From Echinarachnius parma (lineage: Eukaryota > Echinodermata > Echinoidea > Clypeasteroida > Echinarachniidae), in NCBI GenBank assembly GCA_037951105.1, contig JBAMJV010001282.1:49405-113404 (forward strand): DNA of 64,000 bases, read 5' to 3'. The position numbers were made by a program, and so were the translations under genes. Below are positions 48,651-59,233 of this stretch, piece by piece. The notes beneath the pieces are model-generated. The model worked only from the letters and a program-made list of their open reading frames with translations. It had not been told where the DNA came from and ran no database searches. Within the stretch, counting starts at the first letter, position 1. Each line of letters starts with the position of its first letter.

Positions 48651-50105
48651 GCATTTTGGGGTACGATTCTTTTACTAAGCACACATATTCCTTGGATCAA
48701 AAGAAGACAATTCATTCAAAGAGACACTCTGTTTATATGCAAATTAGGCCTAGTTTCCATAATTTATGCAAATGTATTCATGGGAATAGGATATCTATGA
48801 AAATGGTGTTTTTATCAAGATGTTGGAGAGAACATATTCCTTGGATCAAAAGAAGAAAATTCATCCAAAGAGACACTCTGTATGTATGCAAATTAGACTT
48901 AATTTCCATAATGTATGCAAATTTATTAATAGGAATGGTACATTCGATAAAATTGAGTTTTTATTGGGATGTTTGAGAGAACATATTCCTTGGATCAAAA
49001 GAAGAACATCCATTGAATTAGACACTCTGTATCTATGCAAATTAGGCATAGCCTAATTTGCATAATTTATGCATTAGTGCTCATAAATGTGATATTTTAA
49101 GAAATTGTCGTCTTTATTGAAATATTTAACGTATTCATGAACATACATGAAATACTATGAATTTGGGTAGATCAGGGCAAAGAAATCATTCAAACATGTC
49201 AATAAAAACAAAATTTTCATAGATATTCCATTCTCATGATTAAATTTGCATAAATTATGGAAATTAGGCCTAATTTGCATATATACAGAGTGTCTCTTTG
49301 GATAAATTTTCTTCTTTTGATCCAAGGAATATGATCTCTCGAACATGTCAATAAAAACACAATTTTCATAAATATTCCATTCCCATGAATACATTTGCAT
49401 AAATTATGGAAATTATGCCTAATTTGCATAAATACAGAGTGTCTTTTTGGATAAAATTTCTTCTTTTGATCCAAGGAATATGTTCTCCCAAATGTCAATA
49501 AAAACACCATTGGCATAGATATCCCATTCCATGAATACATTTGCATAAATTATGGAAATTAGGCCTAATTTGTATAAATACAGAGTGTCTTTTTGGATGA
49601 ATTTTCTTTTTTTGATCCAAGGAATATGTTCTCCCAAATATGTCAATAAAAAACACCATTGGCATAGATATATCCCATTCCATGAATACATTTGCATAAG
49701 TTATGGAAATTAGGCCTAATTTGCATAAATACAGATTGTCTTTTTGGATGAATTTTCTTTTTTTGATCCAAGGAATATGTTCTCCCAAATATGTCAATAA
49801 AAAACACCATTGGCATAGATATCCCATTCCATGAATACATTTGCTAATATATGGAAATTAGGCCTAATTTGCATAAATACAGAGTGTCTTTTTGGATGAA
49901 TTTTCTTTTTTTGTTCCAAGGAATATAGTCCCTCTCAAATATCTCAATAAAACCTCCATTTTCAGAGAATATCTCATTACCACGAATACATTTGCATAAA
50001 TTAGGCCAAATTTGCATAGATACAGATTGTCTCTTTGGATGAATTTTCCTCTTTTGATTCAAGGAATATGTATGCCAAATTAAACAATCGTAACCCAAAA
50101 TTGCA
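48651..50105. repeat. 149-bp minisatellite, forward then inverted (copy 2)
   Basis: Same design as copy 1 but with three forward monomers and about six inverted ones (near 49319, 49466, 49614, 49765, 49912, 50056). It ends with an intact tip, AATCGTAACCCAAAATTGCA then GTG, the inverted counterpart of CACTGCATTTTGGGGTACGA at 36282. Confidence 0.88.
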
Positions 50106-50465
50106 GTGAACACCCATATTTGTGGGTCTTAACAAGCCTACTATTGGTCCTAATTTGTATTTTTTGCTATTTAAATTGCTTATGCACCATTTCTCATTAC
50201 AATATTCTGTAACTTACCCAGCTATACTGTTGTAGCCATCATTTTCTTGTTACAATTATTCTTTTTTTTAATGGAGATCCTGCATACAACCGTCTTCTAT
50301 CGTTGTTTATCGTTTGGATATCTGTTTGTACTGTACATGTTGATGAAAAAATGCAGAATTGCTGTATGTTTTATTAATTAGAAAATAAAATGATTGAAAC
50401 AAAATATAAACATAATCTTACATTTATATATGCGAGGCATCTGGGCGTTGTTTTTCTCTGGAGTG

Positions 50466-50850
50466 TTAAAGGGATCTAGTAACTTTGTTGACATGTATTG
50501 TGCAAACATTGATGAATCGTTGATACAAAGTGTATTGTTGTGATCCGATATGTTCACTAAGTAATGTTTTTAAATTTCACGTTAAATGGATGTTAATTGG
50601 CCGAGTAATGAGCAAAAATTCTAAGTGATATTCACTTACTCGTTGCATTGACCTTGTACACGGTTATGACTATCCAGTGGATAGTTTAACATCCGAAGAC
50701 TTCAATCGTACATATCGTTTTAACGAAAGGGAAATTCTAAAAACCGAAACCGGTCCCATCTGTCTATTGTTAATAAATACAACGAGGTATGAGAGAACCA
50801 CTATATTATGTAGAGTTCAAAAAAAGTTTTGAGGATTTGAACAATGATAG
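50466..50850. mobile_element. T2-like MITE, family A, right end lost
   Basis: Starts TTAAAGGGATCTAGTAACTT and follows the family through AACGAAAGGGAAATTC and AACGAGGTATGAGAGAACCA, but ends at TTTGAACAATG without the terminal AGTCCCTTTAA. Confidence 0.78.
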
Positions 50851-50954
50851 CCAATGGATATACATGTAATGCATTTACAGAAAATATGACCGAAATGATT
50901 AAGTCTATTCATATGATGTAAGATATATGAATTATAAGCGCTCAATTCAACGCA

Positions 50955-51295
50955 CCCAACTAACAATTGGACGTTTTCTGAACGTTCTAAACAGGTTTAA
51001 AGTTGGTTATTTGGACGTTATGGGAAAACCTTTTTAAAACGTGTATTTGTGGAAGGTTGAAAACGTTTTTAGAACGTTCCAAATGGACGTTTTTAAAACG
51101 TTGTTTAAACGTTAGAAAAACCAATACAAAACCTTTCATGTATTTGCTTTCAAGTGCAAGGACCAGCAGAACCAGCAAACCAGCAAACCTGTCGGACGCT
51201 GGAGACGTTTTAAGAACGTTTTTTAAACGTTGATTAAAGACGAAGACCTACGTGACCTAATAAAAACGTTTTGTAAACGTTTTGAGTTTGCTGGG
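50955..51295. mobile_element. TIR element with AACGTT-rich interior
   Basis: The ends are CCCAACTAACAATTGG and, complemented, CCCAGCAAACTCAAAACG. The interior repeats AACGTTTTTAAACGTT-like palindromes at least eight times. CCCAGCAAAC...AAACGTT-type ends are common in invertebrate MITEs. No coding capacity. Confidence 0.65.
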
Positions 51296-51880
51296 CATTG
51301 CCTATACTGGAACCTGATGTACCATGTATTAACTCAATGGGAACGGAGGGTATGGGTTAATGCCATACAATAATCATGACAAACGATAAACCAATAACAC
51401 TAACAGTATTGAATACATGACTATATGACTTCGAGTATTGCGGTAAACAACAGCGAGGGATTATAGAAGACGTCAATGTATGCGTAAAGATAGGCCCATG
51501 ATTTAACCATTTGAGTGCCATCATCAGAGATTTTAAAGCTCTATGGCATTTGTGTGAATTACGTGGTGTCAAAATTGGACATTGGCTCTCAAAGAGTTAA
51601 ACAGGCATATCAAAGTGATCTGACGTTCACAAGTGAAAGAATAGTATAGTGGTTTCTTTCAGCAGCTGCATAACCCAATATACATTATGTGTACATAACT
51701 CAATAGAAGTTTAAGTTTATGACACTGAAGGGGTTGAAGTAATAGTGAAGTCATTACGTTGACCATCACAGAGTCTCGCATGTTTAAATGCAATTGTGAT
51801 CGCATTTAGCCAATTCGATCCGAACAATGCTGGAATTCAAATAATCCTGAATGATATCCAACAAAGGTAACATCATATAG

Positions 51881-51923
51881 CTAACGATGGTATTGGTATA
51901 ATTTATACCAATACCATCGTTAG
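51881..51923. repeat. Perfect 20-bp-arm hairpin
   Basis: CTAACGATGGTATTGGTATA is followed by a 3-base loop (ATT) and its exact reverse complement. AT-rich flanks; no terminator-like or RNA-gene context recognised. Confidence 0.9.
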
Positions 51924-51929
51924 CCTTTT

Positions 51930-52486
51930 GGAACTATTTATTATGATGGAAGTCTCCAATATAATAACTTTTTGACATATCTTATATACAGGAAGCAATA
52001 ATAATATATATATATTGGCTTCCATTTCCATGATTGCCTTATTTATTATGGCGTCCATTATTTTTTTGTTTTTTATTCCTTAAAAGATTGTAAGAATTTG
52101 CATAATTTCCAATTCATTTTTTCTCATACATTCTATTTTCAATTAAATTTAGATTTAATCAATAACATAATAATTTATAATTGGAATGATATAAGGGGAA
52201 ATAGTTTCAAAATTGAATAATTTTATATTATGTACACTTGTATATTTGTATATTTGTAATGTGTTCTTTTGAATTAATGTGTTTTACATGTATAATATTT
52301 CAATTCATTGTAAAGTGTACTCAATTAACCTGTTGGCTGCCATGTACAATATTTTTTATACCGCAATAAATAAATAAATAAATCAATAAATCAAGGTTCC
52401 GATGAGAACATTTAGATTTAGAGGGTTTTGCCCGTTGATCGTTTCGGGCGCCAAATCCACTTTCGATAAAATTTTTAAAAAATGAG
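51930..52486. other. No gene seen
   Basis: AT-rich non-coding DNA with a short (AAAT)n run near 52366-52385. Confidence 0.5.
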
Positions 52487-53068
52487 TTAAAGGGATAGTT
52501 AAGTTTTGGTAGAGAGGGAGCTACACAAACTAATTTTTTGTGAGATAATGAAAAACTGAGTGTCAAATTCGAAATAGCATACATTTTAATGAAAGAATAA
52601 ATTTTATTTTATCAAAATTCGTTCAGAAATGGCTGAAATATCCATAAACATAACCATTTGTAATAAGTGTGGGGCCCCACAATTATTCGATAATTTTGAA
52701 CCAGTCGTTAAAACATTTTTTTTTAATGCTTCCCCTTTTCAAACAATGACAAAAGAGGTTTTTAAGTAGTAATTGATTATCTCTCTATCTAATCACTATT
52801 TCAACAAAACATCACATGCACAATATTTGTATTTAAAATGGTTGGAACCAATGTGTGTTTACAGAGCGCTCTCTCGAGTCTTAACGGCTCTTTTTGAATG
52901 ATAACAGGCTTTTTACTTAGTCATTTGTATTTTTGTAATTCCTTTCGAGCATGGTGGAGTTATAACTTTTAGTTTGTAATGTACTGGTGCTGACAGCAGG
53001 TTTTGCTTCCTTAAATTCAGTTTGACCAAAGCTGTACTCTCTTTACCAAAAGTCAACAATCCCTTTAA
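52487..53068. mobile_element. T2-like MITE, family B
   Basis: TTAA at both ends; AGGGATAGTTAAGTTTTGG at the left, and the right end complements to AGGGATTGTTGACTTTTGG. The interior carries the CATTTGTAATAAGTGTGGGG block also seen, inverted, at 27888-27940. Confidence 0.85.
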
Positions 53069-53866
53069 AGATATCAGTACATATCATAAGCTACGTTGCT
53101 AGAAATCCAAATTTTAGGACAAATTACACTGAAATTAACATCAAAATAAGGAGCTTTCCATTTTCATATTACCGTATTAAAAGGCATGTGTACAAAGTTG
53201 GGCAACTATACCAGTATTTCTCGATAGTCGAAAAGTGGGTTTAGCGCCTGTTGGCCTTTTGACCTTTATATGTCTTTATAACACAGAGCTGAGAGAACAC
53301 CCAGCACACACGGCATTCGCATATTATAGTGTGCAAACGTATTTAATATTAAAATATTTGGCAAAATGAAAAATTACAAGTAGGGTTTTGATTTTATATC
53401 ACTTTATTATAAATTCAATAACGGAGCATGAGTAGAAGTGAACACACAATCATGGTAACATGTTACATTACAATACCAATAGAAGTAGCCTATATGACAT
53501 TATAGTCTTCATTATAAAGATATGTCAGTAATTTCGGCACGTATGCTATACATAATAAAAGGCTATATCTTGATTTTCAACATGATATATGATGAAGTTG
53601 AAATTTAAGAAAGAATATTAAAAAGTAACGTTTATATTATGTTAAAAGAAATAGAAAGCAACGGTTTTTGTTTTATACTAGTTATGATAAACATACATAT
53701 ATACCATTAACAACTTTGCTGATTAAGGCTTATACTATACACACTAATAATACAAATTTTAAAAATACATGTAGATTAAAATATGCAATACAATTATTGT
53801 AATTATGCACTTACATCACCTAAGTATAACACATTTACTCTTTCTTTTTTTTCTTCTCTCATTTAG

Positions 53867-53929
53867 TTCTCTTTGCGGGCTGCTCTGTTGGGCTAACAGA
53901 TGCTCAAGGAACAAGGAACAAGGAACAAG
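53867..53929 (+). CDS. Ly6-protein exon: signal-peptide end
   Basis: Acceptor CTCATTTAG, donor GTATGA. Entered with two bases to complete a codon and leaving phase 1, it reads LFAGCSVGLTDAQGTRNKEQ; the other two frames give a stop or a less plausible peptide. The GAACAAG triple repeat at its end is a likely source of length variation. A start exon should lie further upstream; I could not identify it. Confidence 0.65.
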
Positions 53930-56900
53930 GTATGATGTATTATTTAATTTTCGAGCTCAAAAAATGGCTTTCTGAAGTAACCATCGATAAATTATATATA
54001 CAACTAGATGAATAATAACGTTTTATTTACCCAGGGCAGCCAATTCGGTAATAAACACTGCACTTCAAACGGGCCTTATCCAACTCCATCCTACGTATGC
54101 CGAGCGCCTTGCTAAAAGGCAGAAGGTCCCATCAATGGGTCTTGGGTACAAAATCCTGGCCAGGGTTCGAACGCATGACCGCACGCATGACTGCTTATCA
54201 ATACTGTAATACGTAATACAAATAAAATATTTTTGTTATTAGTCAGAAAGTATGGCTTTGAGGGCGTTGGGTTGGGGGGCTCCACCCCGGAATTCTTGAA
54301 AAATGACATTGTAATATTCGGCAAATGTTTAATTATGTCATTTTCAGTCGATAAGCACTTCATTTTCTAGCTGTTACAAGAAAGCCTGGCGAGAGAGGAT
54401 CAGTGGGGTCACGAGGAAGTTCGGCTACGACCTGAACCATCTTAGACTTATTCGAGCGAAACGAGGTGGAGCAATGTTGTTGCAAAAAAGGAAAACATTA
54501 CAAAGTTGTGGATGTGGTGTGGCAAGATTGGTAGAGCGCTCGCTTTCCAAGCGGGAGATCCCGAGTTCGAACCCGGAGTATGTCCATCGCGTTTCGCGTT
54601 TGTCCTTCAGCAAGACAATTAATCCACATTGCTGCTCTCTACCCAGGTGTATACCCAGGTGTATACATGGGACCCGGTAGGAGGTGAAAGCCTTTATGTG
54701 AACGATGTTCTCAATGCCCATGAGCCGCTTGAAAGGAATGCTCCCCAGGGAGTGGAGATTGTGCACACAATGTGTGCTGGTTTGCATTGTATCCTATGAC
54801 CGGGGTAATAATATCATTGTAAAGCGCTTGGAGATGATTATCAATCATATTAGGCGCTATATAAATCGAGTATATTATCATTATTCAGTCAACATTAATT
54901 TAATATAGAGTTGTCTCGAAACCGCAGATCCATTTCATGTATAGGTTTTCTCTGCTGGACAAAACTATGACTTAATTTCCCACCCTCATCACAGGTACTA
55001 ATAGTTCAACGTCAATGACTACGATGATGACATCAATCTACACTGACCGGAATACATCGACATCGGGTGAAGATGATGGCGGTAGATCGACATCGTCGTC
55101 GACGTCCGAATCTCCTTCCAACTCGAGCTCCAGAGGTCAGACTGGTGCCATGGATAGGGAAGGGTCAAGTGGTGGCGACAACACAACTGACGCTGCTAGT
55201 GACAGCCGCGATTCAACTGATCAAATGCCAACGGCCATGACAACACAGATCCAAGGTGATCACACACGAACATAATTTGGGGTTGTAAAACTTCGTAACC
55301 TCGTTGTCCGACAGAATTTTTTTATTTTTTTTTTGGGGGGGCACGCTTTTTGAATTCATGTTTTTGTTCAATATTGTGCCCTTATCTTTTTTTGTCAATT
55401 ATTTGGGAGGGTTAGGGGGGTTCAAACCCCCCCCCCCCTCCTTTGACAAAAAAATGACTGTTTTTTGGGGGGGTTGAACCCCCCCCCCCCTTTTTGAATT
55501 GTAACTGGTCTCGAGACCCAATTTTAGCGGTCTCGACCACCATTATTGATGGCCTCGACCTCGAAAATGTCGACACCTTTCGGTCTCGACCTCAAAAATA
55601 TGGACCGGTCTTTGTTTCGGCTTCGAAAATTTTGGACCAGACCTGGTCTAGGTCTCGAAAATGTCGAAAATTTGTGGTCTCGGCTTCGAAAAAATGTCTA
55701 CGACTACCCCCCCCCCCCCCCCCCACCCCCCCTGCTTACAGGATTATCAACCACTGGGTCTTGGTCTTGGTCTCGAAAATTTGGACCGGTCCTGGTCTCA
55801 GCTGCCAAAAATTAGGACCCGTCCTGGTCTCGGCTTCGAAAATTGACCACGACTACCCCCCGCTTACAGGATTATCAACCACTGGGTCTTGGTCTCGGCC
55901 TAGAAAATTTTGGACTGGTCCCTGGTCTCGGCCTCTACTTGGTCTTGGCTTCGAAAATTGTCTACGACTACCCCCCCCCCCCCCCCCCCCCCGCTGACAA
56001 AAAAATAATTCCTGACGAAATAACCCCCCCCCCCCCCCTTGAAAAAATCCTGGGTACGCCACTGTACCCAGGTGTATACCCAGGTGTATACATGGGGACC
56101 CGGTAGGAGGTGAACGCCTTTATGTGAACGATCTTCTCAATGCCCATAAGCCGCTTGAAAGGAATGCTCCCCAGGGAGTGGAGTGGTGCACACAATGTGT
56201 GCTGGTTAGCATTGTATCCTATGACCGGGGTAATAATATCATTGTAAAGCGCTTGGAGATGATTATCAATCATATTAGGCGCTATATGAATCGAGTATAT
56301 TATTATTATTATTCAGTCAAAATTAGTTTAATAGAGTTGTCTCGAAACCACTAATCCCTTCATGTATCGGTTGTCTCTGCTGGACAAAACTATGACTTAA
56401 TTTCTAACCCTCATCACAGGTACTAAAAGTTCAACGTCAATGACCGATAGCTCAATGACTGCGATGATGACATCAGACTACACTGACCGGAATACATCGA
56501 CATCGGGTGAAGATGATGGCGGTAGATCGACATCGACGACGTCCGAATCTCCTTCCAACTCGAGCTCCAGAGGTCAGACTGGTGGCATGGATGGGGAAGG
56601 GTCAAGTGGTGGCGACCACACCACTGACGCTGCTAGTGACAACCGCGATTTAACTGATAAAATGCCAACGGCCATGACAACAGAGATCCAAGGTGATCAC
56701 ACACGAACATAAATTGGGGTTGTAAAACTTCGTAATCTCGTTGTCCGACAGATTTTTTTTTTTTGGGGGGGGGGGGGGGGCACGCTTTTTGTATTCATGT
56801 TTTTGTTCAATATTGTGCCCTTATCTTTTTTGTCAATTATTTGGGAGGAACGTGCCCCCCCCCCCCCCCCATGCCCCCCTGCCCCCATGCTTCCATGCGC

Positions 56901-59212
56901 CGTATATAACAAAATGATGGCGTCATTATGGTAGGGAATATGAGCTATGCTATATTGGTTGATTCATTTCATTGTACCGTTACGTAATTCATTATTGTCA
57001 CGACCGTGCTATAGAATTTCAATTTCTGCACATTAATTTAATTACAAACGTATGATTGAGAGAGCATGTAAATTGTATTTTATTCGTATAACATAAGTTG
57101 ATGACGACGTATGGTAGAGAAAATGAGGTATCCTATTGGTTGATTCAATTCCTTGTTTACCACTTGACGTTACGTAATCTGATGGCACGCGCGGTCGTGC
57201 AATTTTCATGATTGAGAAACTATTTGAATTGTATTTTATTCTTAGAGCCCGACGATCAGGACAATTCGACATCGGATATGACGACGATGAGCACGACCGA
57301 GAATATGGGCAACACCACTACCACTACGACGACGATGCAATCTGAAATGACGATGCAGGTGATCTTAGTTTGTTTGTTTTTCATGTCGCCGAAATATGTT
57401 TTTAAAATTTCCTTACTGACATTTATTTTTAAAATATGAAATTCGTCGGAAAAGAACCCGAGACGTATAGATTGATTAGGAGCACGCGCAATTACAGGCT
57501 TTTCATATTAGAATATAACTATCGCACTCAACTCTTATCACTATCAAATCAAATGAAACGGAATATTAACCGCCTTGAGATAAAAACAAAATATATAAAT
57601 TATGCATTATTAGTTTCATCTCAAACGTTTTTGTGAGTAAAATAGCGAAACAAAAGGTTCAGTATATTTTCATAATGTTTTATTACTACCCAATACGAGT
57701 TTGATTAAGTGGCTGTTTGGTTCAATTTAAAGATTTTATTGCCATGTACCATAAATTCAACTATTATCCTATACAGTGTGTTTCCATTTGCAGTTTAGAA
57801 CTTGCGGCAATGGTTAAATCCCTCCTTTGTCTTTTTCACTTAAATATGTATACTTTGTTTGAAATAAGATCAAAATTGAAATTCAATCTCAAATATCATC
57901 CTTTATATACAATGTAGTTTTATGGACTTTTTTACTTTGATAATAATGTTCTTAATTTCAACATGGGGCATGACCATCGGTCTGATCACCACAGTTTCTG
58001 TAACATTGACTGTATTATTTAATTAGTTTCCCCAAATGAAGCTTTGTTTGTTTCGTGAGTATCGTACTGCAGATACAATGTAATTCGACTTTGTTCATTT
58101 TTTGTTTTATATAATTGTAATGCCCGTTTCTTTTACTTTGCGATACAGATGGGAATAATGTGCTACTCGTGCAGTGGTGACACGATCAGCTTAGACTGTT
58201 ATACCATGCAGACTAACCAGTCACCGACGTCAAAATGCTCTGTGGGCCAAGTCTGCATTGTAAGAAAATCACGTATATATGTACATCAAATTGAAATTGT
58301 CAAATAAAGCAAAATAATGAACACACAATGTTGGAATGTAAGACATTGATTCTCTTTTTTCAATTTGATTAATGTTTGTAAAAATGTAAATTATTGATGT
58401 CTACAGTAGTACCCCCCCCCCCCCCCCCCCCCCCCCCCCATCTTTGTAAATATGTTAATTTTCCCCTGATTTAACTTGTTTGTAATGGTTATTATGTTTT
58501 ATGTTATGTATTTATGTATTCCTTTCACGGCCCTGCTGAAAAATAGCTTGTAGCTGAAAGCGGGCATTTTAAAAATTTAACTATGTATACCATGATTAAA
58601 TAAAATAAACAAACAAAAAAACATCAAAATCTACATAATTGATAAGTACATGGCATTGAAAATATAATTAAATTAAATAAAACTGATACACTGGCACACT
58701 GATCATTTTCAGGTAGATTTTCATCTGATCTATTTAGTTATGATTATTATCTTACCCCAAAATACCCTACTAAAAAGTTGAGCATATATGTTCAAGGACT
58801 GATGTGTAAATGTGATAAAGAGGAACTTATCATAGCAAATATATCAAAATTGCCCTAATAATTCAGTGTTCCATTTTATACTTTCTTTCCGCAATAGACG
58901 GAACGGTTTGACACTGGCGATGGCGGCGGCTTAATCAACGTCTCGCGCTCGTGTTCGAGCGTCGAATGCCCGACATCGCAGCCCACCGACAACAACTGCA
59001 TGGATCACGGTTCATCGTCGTCGAACTGGACTACCACTACGGTACGACGATGCGTCCAGTGCTGCGATAGCTCAATGTGCAACCGACATGTTAACAGTAG
59101 GGCGCCACTTGCGGCGAATCCAAGCTACGCCATGATTGTCTTCGCTTGGTTTTCTCTTGTTGTGTGCAAAGCCAATCATGTTAAAGGAACGTTAACTAAA
59201 TGGGGCCAATAA
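53867..59212 (+). CDS. Ly6/uPAR-domain protein with Thr/Ser-rich stalk (5' end not found)
   Basis: Six exons on the plus strand join in phase: 53867-53929, 54995-55255, 56420-56692, 57246-57358, 58149-58259, 58898-59212, about 378 residues. The first reads LFAGCSVGLTDAQ, like the end of a signal peptide; the exon with the start codon is missing. Exons 2 and 3 (tandem duplicates) and 4 encode a low-complexity stalk rich in Thr, Ser, Met, Asp and Gly, likely O-glycosylated. Exons 5 and 6 encode a three-finger (LU) domain: CYSC near its start, then single Cys in DC, KC, VC, SC, EC and NC contexts, and the diagnostic end RRCVQCCDSSMCN. After it come a hydrophobic stretch (AMIVFAWFSLVVC) and a polar 14-residue tail, so either GPI anchoring with an unusual tail or a single membrane span. 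Function unknown; LU proteins act as adhesion molecules, receptors or receptor modulators. Confidence 0.85.
54508..54895 (+). mobile_element. tRNA-derived SINE
   Basis: A tRNA-like head has an A box TGGCAAGATTGG and a B box GAGTTCGAACCCG (about 54519-54575), with a seven-base anticodon-like loop TTTCCAA between CTCGC and GCGGG. The body contains ACCCAGGTGTATACATGGGA, and the tail reads AAGCGCTTGGAGATGATTAT, GGCGCTATATAAATCGAG and a short TTA run. This design is typical of echinoderm/hemichordate SINEs. It lies in the intron before the first stalk exon. Confidence 0.85.
54995..55255 (+). CDS. Ly6-protein stalk exon, copy 1
   Basis: 261 bases, phase 1 to phase 1, acceptor CATCACAG, donor GTGATC. 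The peptide runs GTNSSTSMTTMMTSIYTD through GEDDGGRSTSSSTSESPSNS to AMTTQIQ. Phase symmetry means the exon can be duplicated or skipped without a frameshift. Confidence 0.82.
55416..56064. repeat. Poly-C repeat with tandem 'GGTCTCGAAAAT' units, in intron
   Basis: C-runs at about 55428, 55479, 55708-55733, 55971-55992 and 56024-56038. Units such as CTTACAGGATTATCAACCAC followed by 'GGGTCTTGGTCT' repeat with a period near 125 bp. The right edge is AAAAAATCCTGGGTACGCCA then CTG, the same edge as at 30779 (inverted). Confidence 0.8.
56065..56316 (+). mobile_element. SINE body and tail, second copy (head missing)
   Basis: It matches 54640-54890 (ACCCAGGTGTATACATGGGG, TGAACGATCTTCTCAATGCC, tail GGCGCTATATGAATCGAG). 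The tRNA-like head is gone and a poly-C repeat ends exactly at its left edge. It was copied together with the stalk exon. Confidence 0.83.
56420..56692 (+). CDS. Ly6-protein stalk exon, copy 2
   Basis: 273 bases, also phase 1 to 1, with the same acceptor and donor. Compared with copy 1 it has an insertion near the start (MTDSSMTAMMTS) and lost Ser codons in the SSS run; the rest is nearly identical, including GQTGGMDGEGSSGGDHTT. Confidence 0.82.
56925..57245. repeat. Tandem duplication of intron sequence before stalk exon 3
   Basis: Blocks at about 56925-57085 and 57100-57245 share TATTGGTTGATTCA, GTTACGTAAT, ATGATTGAGA and AATTGTATTTTATTC. The second ends at the functional acceptor; the first continues GTATAACATAAGTTGATGAC, perhaps a lost exon copy. 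Confidence 0.7.
57246..57358 (+). CDS. Ly6-protein stalk exon 3
   Basis: 113 bases, phase 1 in and phase 0 out: EPDDQDNSTSDMTTMSTTEN then a Thr run and QSEMTMQ. Acceptor TTCTTAG, donor GTGATC, the same donor hexamer as the two duplicated exons. Confidence 0.78.
58149..58259 (+). CDS. Ly6-protein exon: first half of LU domain
   Basis: 111 bases, phase 0 to 0: MGIMCYSCSGDTISLDCYTM to KCSVGQVCI. CYSC spacing after the exon start is typical of LU domains. Acceptor GATACAG, donor GTAAGA. Confidence 0.85.
58413..58439. repeat. Poly-C tract, intron within the LU domain
   Basis: An uninterrupted run of about 27 C. Confidence 0.9.
58898..59212 (+). CDS. Ly6-protein last exon: second half of LU domain and C-terminus
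   Basis: 104 codons plus TAA: TERFDTGDGGGLINVSRSC through the CCDSSMCN end and the hydrophobic C-terminal segment. The intron lies inside the LU domain, as is common for this family. The stop codon is part of AATAAA (59208-59213). Confidence 0.85.
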   Translation, partial: TERFDTGDGGGLINVSRSCSSVECPTSQPTDNNCMDHGSSSSNWTTTTVRRCVQCCDSSMCNRHVNSRAPLAANPSYAMIVFAWFSLVVCKANHVKGTLTKWGQ

Positions 59213-59213
59213 A
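59208..59213 (+). promoter_or_regulatory. Poly(A) signal overlapping the Ly6 stop codon
   Basis: AATAAA at 59208-59213 contains the TAA stop. If used, the 3' UTR would be only tens of bases long. No better signal was seen before the repeat that starts about 59234. Confidence 0.45.
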
Positions 59214-59233
59214 CTGGTTATGATGAAACAAAA

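Noticed and set aside
43874..49840. Many 60-110-codon open frames, often in identical pairs
   Set aside because: They lie in satellite, spacer and minisatellite repeats, recur only because the DNA is duplicated, and contain no known domain.
45100..50060. CRISPR-like regular repeats
   Set aside because: The 149-bp units are head-to-tail without unique spacers, and the DNA is eukaryotic.
54510..54583. Possible tRNA-Gly gene
   Set aside because: The A and B boxes are good, but the acceptor stem does not pair properly and the sequence continues into a SINE body and tail.
55494..56106. Pro-rich open frames of up to 167 codons
   Set aside because: They translate poly-C tracts and tandem 'GGTCTCG' units of an intronic repeat.
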